Source of the DNA: Phytophthora colocasiae
Taxonomy: Eukaryota > Oomycota > Peronosporomycetes > Peronosporales > Peronosporaceae
Assembly (NCBI GenBank): GCA_018806915.1
Contig: JAGKQI010000052.1
Span: 1,488,001-1,552,000 of the forward strand
DNA length: 64,000 nt
Reading direction: 5' to 3'
The notes below the pieces were generated by a model. That model made no database searches and was not told where the DNA came from. It worked only from the letters and a program-made list of their open reading frames with translations. Shown here in pieces: positions 9,220 to 19,460 of this stretch. How positions within the stretch are numbered: the stretch's first letter is position 1; each line of letters begins with the position of its first letter. The position numbers and the translations under genes are program-made.

Positions 9220-10666
9220 TTAACCCTTCTAACCCGAGCCGTTATTCTGTATTCTACAGAATAAGCAATTATCTTGATTAAAGTATGAACGATAACCTGC
9301 GAAAAGTATGCCGTTGGAAGCCCTTTCGTGCTCGGCGAGGCATATTCTGTACATAAAGTGTACATCATCGGCTATAGCATGCACAATGTATCCAACATCT
9401 GCGAAACTGGCGATCTCCTATTGGCTCCCTGGCGGACAAAACATGTTCAAAACCTCTCACTCGGCAACCCCCGTCAAATTTGAAACGACTCTGTACTGTG
9501 CGGCACTCTTGGCGCCAACCAACCATCCGCCAAAAGCGCGCGAAGTGCAAAGCGCGCGAAGAGGAAGAATTTGCCCAGTTCCTAACTAACGGGTAGTGAG
9601 GAGGAACTGGGCAAATACTTCTCTGCAGGCTCCAGCAAGACCTACTGCCAAAGCATTGGTGCTAACTAGTAAAGCACCACTTGAGTTATTCTGTAGCATC
9701 CGGCTTACGGCTGTGCTCCTCATTGTATGTGATCTATCCATACTCTGGGATATCGCAGAGATCACCTGTCAAGTCAAAGTTACTAGTTTCCGGAACGTTG
9801 TCATTTATTTCCAGGTCTTCTACATCTTCTTCTACACTTTCCTCAAGTGGACCACCTCGTTGTCTGCCATAATGTCTTCTTCGTCGGCGTTGGAATCGGA
9901 ATCGCTGACAGCGGTCTCCACGAGATTCACGTCATCGATAGCTGTAGAGCCAAACAGTCGCTCCTTTCGGAGCCTCTCCCGTGAAATTGTCGCTACCAAA
10001 CACGTCCGAGTCGATGAGGCTGTCGGCTCGTTTGGTTCATCGGTCTCGCTCTTTGCTTCTTCATCAGCAGCCATGCACTCACTTGAATCGAATTCTGGAT
10101 CATCCGGAAAAAGGCATTGGTCGCGCCGTCTTGCTCCGTATCATCCGGTATAGCTGCTGGTAGTTCACCTGTAGCGCCCACCTCCTCTGTGTCGACAACT
10201 GTGGTGGCACAAAAATAAGGCCACTAACCTTCAAAGAAGTTTATGCCACGTCTGGCTTCGTCGAGACGGCCCTTCACCCCGGCTTCACGTAGCGTTGATT
10301 CTAGGTCATCCCTGTCGGCTTACGAGCCTTCCAGCCTTCCTCGCAGATCTCGCGCCATAGTTGCTTGAACGGCATCTCTGCTGGGCCGTTCATTTTCGAA
10401 TGACAATGTGAGGTAGCTTCTGACACGTGAACCGATGGGCTTTCGACAGAATTTTCAAACCTGTTGGGGATTTATATGCGTCTTTCTATCCTCCAGATAA
10501 TACCCGTCTATCATCCCATCGCCGATCTGTTAGGAAAGTGGACTGATCCAGACACCATACAATAATCTTCATGCGGAGTTTTGGAGCGCTGATGAGTTTG
10601 CTGGATATTAAATCCTGTACAATATATTATTCTGTAGGATACAGAATACCGGGTTAGAGGGGTTAA
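9220..10666. mobile_element. Decayed piggyBac-type transposon (palindrome subfamily A), 1447 bp
   Basis: TTAA occurs at 9220-9223 and 10663-10666. The left end reads TTAACCCTTCTAACCCG and the right end, reverse complemented, TTAACCCCTCTAACCCGG. Subterminal palindromes of the ATTCTGTANNNTACAGAAT type lie at 9244-9262 and 10629-10647. The interior keeps the N-terminal part of a transposase gene in minus orientation only, so the element is non-autonomous. Confidence 0.88.
9832..10393 (-). pseudogene. PiggyBac-like transposase N-terminal remnant
   Basis: From the ATG at 10393 the minus strand reads FKQLWREICEEGWKARKPTG, the N-terminal block also seen at 3475 and 16105. The related YVKPG / KGRLDEARRG block follows in broken frames with stops. 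Further on (10074-9832) an 80-residue acidic stretch (DSDSNADEEDIMADNEV) matches the acidic region that precedes the DDE core in intact relatives. The catalytic domain is absent. Confidence 0.65.
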
Positions 10667-10700
10667 ACAAATAAAGCAGTACAGTATATGATTTGCTCTT

Positions 10701-11753
10701 CTAGTCTGCAAGACTATAGGAAGTACCCAAAGCGATCAAGATTGCAACAAACAGGAGCAAAAGTTGATTGGGGCTAGCAATCCTCGTCGACCCAAAGGCC
10801 TCTTCCATTTCTTCATCGTCTGCAAACTCCTCCAACTCATGAACCACATCAGACAGATTGGGACGATCATCCGGAGAAACAGAGATCATTTGCTTCACCA
10901 AGTTCCACTGTGGTTTTGTCATGTCGGCAGGTTTGTTGACTTTCACACCACCATGGCGGAGGAGCTGGCGGATTTCTCCATGACTGTACTCACTCAACGG
11001 GCTCTTAAGCGTCACTGCTTCAATGATACACATCCCAAACGAATACACATCCGATTTTCTCGTTGGTTTCAAGATAGTCAAATTCGCAAACTCTGGGGCT
11101 CGCCAAGCCATAGCACCAAGTTCATCCTTCATCTTCACTAGAGAGCACGACCCATTCTCGTGGAAACTCAAACCAAAGTCAGTCAGCATCGCAATGCCAT
11201 TCCCACTCACCACGATGTTGTTGCCCTTGAGATCGCCATGAACAACGCCCTGTGAATGGAGATACGCAAGCCCAGCAGCTACTTCCTTCATCTTTCTCCA
11301 TACGAGTATTCGACCCTTCACCTTTTCGCGTTTTAGATATCCAACCAGTTCTCCATTTGCAGCATACTGGGAAACGATGAAAAATGGTTCTTCACGGTGG
11401 TTCGCACCGTAGAACGGAACGACATTGTCATGGCGGAGATTTCGCCACGTGTTCACTTCCTTCATGAATCGTCGTAGCTCCACCATTTGGATCTCCTTCA
11501 CCACGACATTAGTATTGGCCCATTTCGCTCGATACACAACTCCAAACCCGCCACGTGCGAGAACCGTGCTGTTGACCGTAGCAATAGTTTCGGGTGAAAT
11601 AAACCATGGTGGACAATCGCTTTTAGGCTCACGTAGCGAAGCAGCTATAGCGTGCCCTGCTGCTTCCACCAGATTCATGTTCCACATTTCGTTGTGGCTG
11701 CCAGATCTAAACTGCCTCACTCCTTCCACTTGAACTCCAGTAGTGTGCACCAC
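10701..11753 (-). CDS. TKL-type protein kinase with C-terminal hydrophobic tail
   Basis: 350 residues. The kinase domain covers about residues 60-310. The glycine loop reads ARGGFGVVY, the ATP lysine is in NVVVKEI, the catalytic loop is HGDLKGNN (the TKL/RLK-like HGD variant of HRD), the metal site is TDFGLS, and APEF plus the SDVYSFGMCI motif follow. All catalytic residues are visible, so an active Ser/Thr or Tyr-like kinase is expected. The last 25 residues (NQLLLLFVAILIALG) form a possible tail anchor, suggesting membrane attachment. The 5' 70 residues have no recognised domain. The C-lobe is almost the same as that of the ankyrin chimera at 14030-15388, so the two share a recent origin. 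Confidence 0.85.
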   Translation of the reverse strand: MVHTTGVQVEGVRQFRSGSHNEMWNMNLVEAAGHAIAASLREPKSDCPPWFISPETIATVNSTVLARGGFGVVYRAKWANTNVVVKEIQMVELRRFMKEVNTWRNLRHDNVVPFYGANHREEPFFIVSQYAANGELVGYLKREKVKGRILVWRKMKEVAAGLAYLHSQGVVHGDLKGNNIVVSGNGIAMLTDFGLSFHENGSCSLVKMKDELGAMAWRAPEFANLTILKPTRKSDVYSFGMCIIEAVTLKSPLSEYSHGEIRQLLRHGGVKVNKPADMTKPQWNLVKQMISVSPDDRPNLSDVVHELEEFADDEEMEEAFGSTRIASPNQLLLLFVAILIALGTSYSLAD

Positions 11754-12193
11754 GAAAATATGTTAAGACCGTGGTGTCTGAACTCTGTAGCCGATGCTTT
11801 CGTCATAAGCCTTTCCTAACTAGAGTATTCGTTTCAGTAAAGTCCTCTTCAGTGTCCATTAGTGAAGAAACTAGCTATTCTGTTAGCAACGTTGAATCGA
11901 ACGGAGTTACCAGTTTCTTTCCGAAAATCTACTGCCAATATACCCACTCGCAAGGGTGGGAAATGAGCAAGCTATTCGGCAGACATTTTTTTTCATCAAA
12001 GAGGTTCGTCTTGTTAAAACATGCCGTTAAAGGTTTTGGACTCTCCAGACTTTTAGAAGTGTTGTCGACGGCGATAGCTGCAAAGGTAGCGCAACACCAA
12101 TGCTTCCTGACCGTTAAAACAAGTTTTCGGCAAGTCTAAGAAACTTTTTCCATTTGTGACTCAACAATACATGGAGCTTTTTGCGGACAACGT
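11754..12193. other. Intergenic region, partly duplicated near 47.1 kb
   Basis: No gene is supported. From about 11885 (TGTTAGCAACGTTGAATCGA) the sequence resembles 47124-47326, upstream of the truncated kinase copy. The two kinase 3' ends are thus part of a segmental duplication with later indels. Confidence 0.6.
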
Positions 12194-13558
12194 TTAGATA
12201 TCCATAAATCCACCTAACTGCTCCTTCACATACGCCAGCGAAACGCGTTGGCTCGGGTCGCACACACACATCCGCTGCACCAGATTCCACGCCTTGTCGC
12301 TCATACCTTTCGGTCGCCGTAGTTGGTTCTCACGCTTCAATGCACGGATATCCTTTGATGACATACCGTCTAGGAAATTCTCTTTCGCGACTGTCTCCAA
12401 GATCGTCAGACCGAATGAATACACATCCGACTCGAAACTCGGACTGTGACGGATCCCGCAGTCTTTGCCGTTTGGCCCGATCCCGATACATTCTGGCGCT
12501 GCAAACTCCTCACGTGTTTCCGGTTTGATGCTGTTGCTGCGGTTATCGACGCGAGTGTACGACGCTCCAAAGCCGAACAACTTGACGTCGCCTTGGTCCG
12601 TCACCAACAGCTTCGAGCAGCTCAAATTGCCATGCACCACGTGCTTCTTGTGTAAATACTCGAGGCCAATTGCAGCTTGATAAAGAAGTTGCCACACGTC
12701 GTTCTCCGCTAACTCGTCCCAGCATCGATCAAGGCTTTGGCGACGGACGTACTCGTACACGAAGAATGGAGCTCCGTCACGGGATCCAGCTCCGTACAAC
12801 TGAGCCACATAAGGATGCAACAGGTTCCGCCAGATCTTGAAATGCTTATCAAACACAGGATTATCTCCGATGACGTCGAACCTCTTGACAGCCACTGGAA
12901 CACCCTGCCACTCCCCAACGAAGATCTTCGTCAATCCCTCCGAGTCGATTGGATCAGCAGCAATGGACACTTCGTCTGCTGCAATGAGCCACGAAGGCGG
13001 AGTCGGCTCCGACTTCCCGTCAAGAAACTTCTTCTCTGCGATGTTCACAATACTGCGCATAACTGGTTCGAGTGGCGGTGGAGTGCTCTCAGGTTCGGAA
13101 TTGTCGTCCAAATCCCTCTTCGTCACCAGCACCAGATCCTCAATGTCCTTCTTGGTCGGCAGTTGCTTAACAGCCTTCCAGATCTCACGTGTTAACCCGT
13201 TCATACTCGTGAGTTGGTTTGTCATGTCGTTCGTATCTTGTTGGAACTGCCTGCGCCATTCGACGAGAAGAACCGTCTGCTTCACCGACAGCAACGCGAT
13301 GAGGCTGTCCAGACGCTCGTTGTAGACCTTCACCTGCTCCACGAACTTGTCCAATTTCCTCATTCGTTTGATAAAGTTGACTTCGTTTGCATATTTCGTG
13401 ATGGAGTCTTTGAACTCTTGGATTAAGTGCTGGAGTTGAGGCAGAAGATTTTCTGACCGAAGTGTCTCGGGTGAAACTTTTTGCAGTTCGTCGGTGAAAC
13501 TGGTGAGACGCTCGTGTAGACTGGTGCACAGCTCTCGACCTTCTTTCAGCTGACACAA
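12194..13558 (-). CDS. TKL pseudokinase with N-terminal helical domain
   Basis: 454 residues in the uninterrupted frame. Residues about 1-150 are helical/coiled-coil (heptads through LTSFTDELQKV and KRMRKLDKFVEQVKVYNERL), recalling the adaptor-type helical domains of MLKL-like proteins. The kinase domain follows (about 200-450): the ATP lysine is present (VAVKRF), the catalytic loop is HGNLSCSK (Asp replaced by Asn) and the DFG motif is GFG (metal-binding Asp lost). A signalling pseudokinase is therefore likely. Upstream, the same frame continues as STGLGSAITLLGQVYA and is stopped only by a TAG at 13559-13561, so the true gene probably starts further 5', with a missed intron, a nonsense change or an assembly error. 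Its 3' end is duplicated at 47327-47557. Confidence 0.78.
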   Translation of the reverse strand: MCQLKEGRELCTSLHERLTSFTDELQKVSPETLRSENLLPQLQHLIQEFKDSITKYANEVNFIKRMRKLDKFVEQVKVYNERLDSLIALLSVKQTVLLVEWRRQFQQDTNDMTNQLTSMNGLTREIWKAVKQLPTKKDIEDLVLVTKRDLDDNSEPESTPPPLEPVMRSIVNIAEKKFLDGKSEPTPPSWLIAADEVSIAADPIDSEGLTKIFVGEWQGVPVAVKRFDVIGDNPVFDKHFKIWRNLLHPYVAQLYGAGSRDGAPFFVYEYVRRQSLDRCWDELAENDVWQLLYQAAIGLEYLHKKHVVHGNLSCSKLLVTDQGDVKLFGFGASYTRVDNRSNSIKPETREEFAAPECIGIGPNGKDCGIRHSPSFESDVYSFGLTILETVAKENFLDGMSSKDIRALKRENQLRRPKGMSDKAWNLVQRMCVCDPSQRVSLAYVKEQLGGFMDI

Positions 13559-14029
13559 CTAAGCGTAGACTTGACCTAGCAACGTAATGGCCGAGCCGAG
13601 TCCAGTGGACGGCGAGATCGAGCAGATTCGCTGCCATGTTCGAGTTATGAGGTGAGGAGAAGTTAGGTGTTTGGTTGGAGAATGGAGAGTGGAGTCAGTC
13701 TGGAATGCGTTTGAGATTCTTGTGGACAGAAGAAGTAGCATCCTGGTGGATTCACACTGACATCGGAGCTGGAAAGTGGAAACCGCTCAGATGATTTTTT
13801 TTCCGACAGTCACTGTAGGTAGGCAACGATATAAAGAGCTTTACCATACGATCATCATTGATCTACGTCAAAATCCGTGGCTCTCACAGTTTTTGGGTTG
13901 GTATTGTCAACACGGCCTCCGAACGGAATTTGTTATATTTTCCAAAGAAATTGAAGGAGACTCGTTGCCGTCGACGTACACGTTTTTATTTCTCACAAGA
14001 TACGCTTTCTTACGCATATCTTGTGCAAT
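13559..14029. other. Intergenic region with probable missing 5' end of the pseudokinase gene
   Basis: About 13559-13640 (-) is very likely coding sequence of the pseudokinase gene lying beyond an in-frame TAG. Nothing else is recognised up to the stop of the ankyrin/kinase gene. Confidence 0.45.
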
Positions 14030-15388
14030 TTAGCTAACAAGGCTTAACTTGAGACCATCTTCTTCCATTTCTTCATCGTCTGCAAAATCCTCTAATCGCC
14101 CTACCACTTCCGACAGATTGGGACGATCAGCTGGCGAAAAAAACATTTGCTTCACCAGTTCCCACTGTGGCTCTGTCATCTCGACAGGCTTGTCGACTTT
14201 CACACCACCATGGCGGAGGAGCTGGCGGATTTCTTCATTGCTGTACTCACTCAACGGGCTCTTAAGCGTCACTGCTTCAACGATACACATCCCAAACGAA
14301 TACACATCCGATTTTCGCGTTGGTTTCAAGATAGTCAAATTCGCGAATTCTGGGGCCCGCCAAGCCATAGCACCAAGTTGATCCTTCATCTTCACTAGAG
14401 AGCACGATCCATTCTCTTGGAAACTCAAACCAAAGTCAGTCAGCATCGCAATGCCATTGCCACTCACCACGATGTTGTTGCCTTTAAGATCTCCATGAAC
14501 AACGCCCCGTGAATGGAGATACGCAAGTCCAGCAGCCACTTCCTTCATCTTTCTCCATACGAGTATTCGACCCTTTTCCTTTTCGCGTTTTAGATACTTC
14601 ACTAAAGCAGTAAATGTCAGATGCTGAACCACGTCTTGATGACCATTCATAGTAGCCAGTGCCAATGCAGTCTTTCCATATTTATTCTGCTTCTCTTTGT
14701 CCGCTCCTTGAACAACCAGATACTGCACCACCTCTAGATAACGATTTGAAGTTGAAGCAGCCAATGCCAATGGAGTCTCGCCATCATTGTTCTGCTTATC
14801 TTTGTCCGCCCCTTGATCAACCAGATACCGCACCACCTCTAGATGGCCTTTCCAAGCAGCCAATGTCAATGGAGTGTTGCCATATTCGTTCTGCTTCTCT
14901 TTGTCCGCTCCTTGAACAACCAGATGCTGCACCACCTCTAGATAACCATACCTAGCAGCCAATGTCAATGGAGTGTAGCCATATTCGTTCTGCTTCTCTT
15001 TGTCCGCTCCTTGAACAACCAGATGCTGCACCACCTCTAGATAACCATACCTAGCAGCCAATGTCAATGGAGTCTCGCCATCATTGTTCTGCTTATCTTT
15101 GTCCGCCCCTTGATCAACCAGATACTGCACCACATCTAGATAACCATTTAAAGCAGCCAATGCCAATGGAGTGTAGCCATATTCGTTCTGCTTCTCTTTA
15201 TCTGCTCCGTGCTCAATCAGATACTGCACCACCTCTAGATAACCATACCTAGCAGCCAATGCCAATGGAGTCTCGCCATCATTGTTCTGCTTCTCTTTGT
15301 CCGCGCCTTGCTCCACCAGGTTTCGAACCATGTAAATGTTACCATCTCTGGCAGCATCAAGCAATGCCTTGGCTGGCTTGTTCCCCAT
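14030..15388 (-). CDS. Ankyrin-repeat protein fused to a TKL kinase C-lobe
   Basis: 452 residues. Residues about 5-265 form roughly eight ankyrin repeats of 33 residues (consensus GADKEKQNxYGxTPLxLAA and YLEVVQYLV). The protein then passes directly into a kinase region starting KYLKREKEKGRILVWRK, equal to the hinge/C-lobe start in the kinase at 10701-11753. The catalytic loop HGDLKGNN, TDFGLS, APEF and SDVYSFGMC are intact, but the glycine loop, the ATP lysine and helix C are absent. An ATP-dependent kinase needs that N-lobe, so catalysis is unlikely; a scaffold or a kinase-binding decoy is more plausible, unless the N-lobe was lost by assembly collapse. The start at 15388 (MGNKPAKALL) begins the first repeat cleanly. 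Confidence 0.82.
   Translation of the reverse strand: MGNKPAKALLDAARDGNIYMVRNLVEQGADKEKQNNDGETPLALAARYGYLEVVQYLIEHGADKEKQNEYGYTPLALAALNGYLDVVQYLVDQGADKDKQNNDGETPLTLAARYGYLEVVQHLVVQGADKEKQNEYGYTPLTLAARYGYLEVVQHLVVQGADKEKQNEYGNTPLTLAAWKGHLEVVRYLVDQGADKDKQNNDGETPLALAASTSNRYLEVVQYLVVQGADKEKQNKYGKTALALATMNGHQDVVQHLTFTALVKYLKREKEKGRILVWRKMKEVAAGLAYLHSRGVVHGDLKGNNIVVSGNGIAMLTDFGLSFQENGSCSLVKMKDQLGAMAWRAPEFANLTILKPTRKSDVYSFGMCIVEAVTLKSPLSEYSNEEIRQLLRHGGVKVDKPVEMTEPQWELVKQMFFSPADRPNLSEVVGRLEDFADDEEMEEDGLKLSLVS
14640..15340 (-). repeat. Tandem 99-bp repeat encoding ankyrin units
   Basis: About seven to eight copies of a 99-bp unit are highly alike at DNA level (recurring CAGATACTGCACCACCTCTAG and TTCTGCTTCTCTTTGTCCGC). 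This is far closer than protein-level constraint needs, so recent unit duplication or conversion is likely. One unit has a 6-bp expansion (ASTSNRYLEV for AxxGYLEV) near 14740. Confidence 0.85.
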
Positions 15389-15588
15389 GTTGTTGGATTA
15401 GCAATATATCTATAATGCACCGCCCTGGCCAGGACTCCAAAAAGAGTCTACAGGCCAGAGTATCTGGACGCTGTACCCATTGGCTCTCTGGCACGACAGG
15501 ATCTTGAGGTCGTTCCAGTCGCTGTTAGTCAGTCAAGTGGGCGGAGCTTTACATCCCCTCTGCACCTATCTCAATGAATTGGCATTGT

Positions 15589-15639
15589 CAAACTAATTTG
15601 CTAAAAGCCTCTATTAGAGGCTTTTAGCAAATTAGTTTG
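15589..15639. repeat. 51-bp near-perfect palindrome
   Basis: Arms of 25 bp (15589-15613 and 15615-15639) are exact reverse complements around one T. They begin CAAACTAATTTGCTAAAAG. It lies 120 bases left of the piggyBac insertion at 15760. It could be a tiny foldback element or a terminator-like hairpin. No clear target duplication was seen. Confidence 0.85.
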
Positions 15640-16056
15640 GTTTCTAATTTTCAAACGAAAGTTCGGTTGCTCAAAATAGGTTGAATGCGCCTTTAGCATC
15701 AAACCGAAATGTGGACAGCACCATGTGGTAGTCAAGGTCAGTTTTGAGGACGAATCCACTTAACCCCTCCAAACCGGTGTGTTGCATAAGACAGCATTAC
15801 GATTCTGTTTATACTACATATATGCAACATAAGCAAAAATAGACTTGGAGTTTGAATGGAGTGTATCGTCCCATGTCAAGAGGCATACAAACTTTAAGAG
15901 AAACTAAGACTCGTTTCTGTTCATTGGCGAGCCTGTACCATCTCTGGAACGGGAGGGGTAGGGCGGAATTTTAGACTTTCAAAAAGGCTGTTCGAGAGGT
16001 ATCCGCAGTTCGCGCTGACATTGGTAAGGTTTTGGATGCCGACATTGCCCACCGCC

Positions 16057-16072
16057 ACTCATTTCAGATTTT
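16057..16072 (+). promoter_or_regulatory. Oomycete initiator-like motif of the piggyBac transposase
   Basis: ACTCATTTCAGATTTT closely matches the oomycete core promoter initiator GCTCATTYYNCAWTTT and lies about 33 bases before the ATG at 16105. The equivalent place in the element at 3175 has a related motif, so this looks like an ancestral part of the transposon promoter. Confidence 0.5.
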
Positions 16073-17379
16073 CGCGCGCCAGGACCTCAAGCAGACCAAG
16101 AGCGATGTCGCGGCGTAACGTCGTGCCTGTCCAGGAGGTCACGGCACACGACCTGAACTTCAGGTCCGTATGGCGGGAGCTGAAGGGCGAAGGGTGGTAC
16201 AGAAAGCCCCCCACCAAGGAGAAGCCTGGACGATCGCTATCGCTACGTGCCGCCGGGCGGAAGCATGGACGGCGTCAAAGGAACGGACTTCTTTCTCGGG
16301 GAGCAAGAGGTTTTGGAGTTCTACGCCAAAGGTAAGATTAGTTGACGTGTGTGTGACTCGTGCTGGCTATCTAACATTACTGATGATGAGTACAGGGCTG
16401 CGGGACCGAGCTCAAACCCGCCAGCCATCACTCCAAGAAGCCGCTGACGCCCAACTTGCTGCTGCGGCCGCTCTGGCTGAGAGAACACACGGCCCCATGA
16501 TCGAGGCCGCTGCTGCCCGTGAGCGAAATAACACTGCAGACGCGCCTGTGGAACCTGCAGAAGCGCCGATGGATCCATCTACACCAGTTCTGCCCCAACG
16601 GCAAAGCCGTGTACGACGCTCTCTGTGTCTACCAGAGTCAACTGCTGCTGAGACCCCGCCTCGGTCGTCCCAGCGCCAAAGGTCCCCACTGATCGCGACT
16701 TCTCCTCACGTCGAGAATAGCGTCGAAATGGACGATGACGTGGACTCTGTAGAGTCTGTTGACACCGCCAATCAATCCGTGCAGTCTGAGGACGATGACG
16801 AAGAGTCAGCGTACGTTGCCACGCCTACTCCAAGCGAGACCCCCCCCTTTATGCTGACGACTCTATGCAAGTGAGAAGTGGTGATGAACGCGGTAGGGAG
16901 CATGTTGTGCTGCATATTGTGTTGCATGTCGTGCTGCATATTTTTTTTATAAAAAATAATTGTGCTGTATTTTTATCTGACATGGTACCGTGTGATCTGT
17001 AGATGAGGACGGTGACCAAGAAAGCTCTACTCTTGGATCACAGCTGATTGCCGACAACGAAGATTCATTGAATGAGGTTGGTAATGAAGAAGACAATGCA
17101 GACTATGGAGCCATGGAGTCCTGTGATGATGCAGAAAAAGATGACATTGCCGATGAAGATGATCCTGACGGTGCTCAAGAAGGATATTACCTACCGGACG
17201 ATGATGACGACCTAGAAATCACCGAGAGCGAGATTGCTGCTGAAGTATTATTTGCGGAAAAGTTTCTCGACAGCTTTGGGGGTGCGGATGAAGTGCTTGC
17301 TGGGAATTTGAAGAACGCTGTCTTGCGAGATATGGCAGTTAATGGTTGGGAGGCCGTTGAGGAACCCGACACACATGAC

Positions 17380-18983
17380 TGTGACGAGGTGGGTGAACAC
17401 TTTCCGGACTTTCTGAAAGAAAAACCCGGTCGCCCAGAACGTATAGCTGGTGGCCAGTCCGATTCTGGAAGGAAACTTCCAGATGACACTTGAGAACTGG
17501 GGTCAGTCTCTACCTTCCGGGATCCAAATGGGTATCCGGAAGGCGGAGTTGGCGTGTGACCTTGTGGTTATCCTCCTTGGTGTCGTTTGTCTTCGAGTAT
17601 CCGAAGGGTATCACCAGGTGAGTTACTTTCAGGTGTGATCAGATCCAAAGATCCAAAGTACCAAAAGTACTTCCAAATGCAGTTGGTTTTCTGGAAGGCA
17701 AAAGACTATTAGCAGAGTCCTCTTCCAACAGTTAACCAATACAATACAGAGAGTTAATATGCAAAACACGCAGCCGCTCTTATTCTTTGTGGCCCTCGAG
17801 CGGTGGGCACTCCCAATGCCAGTCGACGGGGTCTACTTCCGGAACACTGACTCAGTTCCGGGACCCTAACAAGCGCACCACTTCCGGATAACCACTTGGT
17901 TTCCGGAAGACAATATCCAAGATCAGGATATCCAGATGCCTGTATATCCAAATATCCAAAATCCAAATGCAATCTAGACTAGGAATCCAGATGCAAACGT
18001 CCAATCACACAGTAGTTAATTCAATACAGTTCCAAGGGGCCAACTACTAACAACCTCCCAAAACGCAGTTATAATATGAAATGTGAATCCGGAATCCGGA
18101 TTCCAACTGGAATATGAAATAGGAAGATCCCTTCCGGATGCGCCGCCGGATCACTTACCCAACTTGGTCTCGAACCTTTGGTGGAGAGTCCCGCGGCGAT
18201 GTACGCAGTCGACGCGGCCGTACGCTGGCTCAGCTAACTCGAAGCCCTCTGACAAGAGGCTGGTCCGCAGTGCTTTGCAGTATCTTCCAGGAAAACCTTC
18301 CAGAAGACCACTTGCGCCCTTGGTGGCAAATTGAACTCTCTGTTATTTATATACAAGTCTTCTGCTAAAGATTCTGCTAACATCTTGTTTTCACTATAGG
18401 AAGCGCACACTCATCAGGAGGCGCGTGTCTCTGGCGCGGAACCCCGAAGAATTCCGGCTGGTGCCGAACACATCCTGGTCGGTCGTCTTGGTCGGTCGGT
18501 CTTGACTTGGCTTGAGTATACTCCGAACCTCAATGTCCATACTGGGTACAAATCAGGCAGGGTCCGGACGCCTTTGGTCATCTGGATTCCCGATCCTTGG
18601 AATCCGGAAGTCCTCAGTTCAGCACTGGAAGCATGTATCCGGAATACACTTGGTCTGTGTATGGGCGACTGGATTCTTGAGCCCTTAGCCCTGACTGGAA
18701 TGGCATCCAGATTCCCGAAATCTGGATCTGGATTCCGGAAGTACGCACCAGGAATTCACTTGGGCACCACATGGTGGACTTGATTCCTGAATAGTGGACT
18801 CCGATCGTGGTCGGGCATCCGGATTCTGGAAGTCCGGATTCCGGAAGTCCTAAAGCAATAAGGTGAAAATGTGTTCCACAGCTCAGTCCCAGGTACTCGA
18901 TGCCTCAGCCAATCACCTCTCGACATATTGGGTGGCTCTGGGAGGCGGTGTCCAGATAGAAAATTTGAATCCACAGCTTCACA
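17380..18983 (-). repeat. LTR of Chronos-A (3' LTR in element sense)
   Basis: 1604 bp. Compared by eye with 32612-34215 it is nearly identical; I noticed one difference (C at about 17718, T at about 32950). It is rich in CCGGA/CCAGAT words. An internal + strand purine/pyrimidine boundary CCGTCCCTCTCG just beyond 18983 gives the minus-strand polypurine tract. Confidence 0.92.
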
Positions 18984-19460
18984 ACCGTCCCTCTCGTCAG
19001 GAGCTGTCATTGAGGAATTTACCTCCGAGCTTGACTGGTCCTTATGAGACGAAGCGTGGGCAAGTCGTCCAGATCACCGGATCACCGCAAACATCCAGAT
19101 CACAATCCCGCAATTTACAACGGCACTTGTCGTCGAGTTGCGTTTCCGGATTCCATACATCCAAATGCCCATCACGCAAATGTCGAACGGTCCGGTTTCA
19201 GGCGTCCCACACTGTATCCAGGTTCTACCCACCCGGGTCTCACGTATCCGGGTTCACCCTATCCGGGTTCAGGAAGTCCAAATCACTACACTGGGTCACA
19301 TTCCATCCATCAATTGGCTGACGTGGCTTCTCTTCTGCGTCCGGTCCCAAGCGCCCCGGTCCCAGCGCACGTCCAAACGGCAAGAATCATTCAGTCGGTC
19401 CACACACATTTCGCAATTTCAAGGCTCCAGATCACCCAAGCGATTCCGCACGATCACATC

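Noticed and set aside
14640..15340. Regularly spaced repeat considered as a CRISPR-like array
   Set aside because: The 99-bp units are ankyrin codons in one frame with no unique spacers, and the organism is a eukaryote.
17450..18783. Several short open frames within the Chronos-A LTR, present again at 32682-34015
   Set aside because: They exist twice only because the LTR is duplicated. They have no homology or codon character and lie in regulatory repeat DNA.
19044..19460. Upstream extension of the Chronos-A antisense ORF starting at 19044
   Set aside because: The extension is low-complexity, follows the LTR directly and has no counterpart in Chronos-B. The Met at 19461 aligns with the other element's start.
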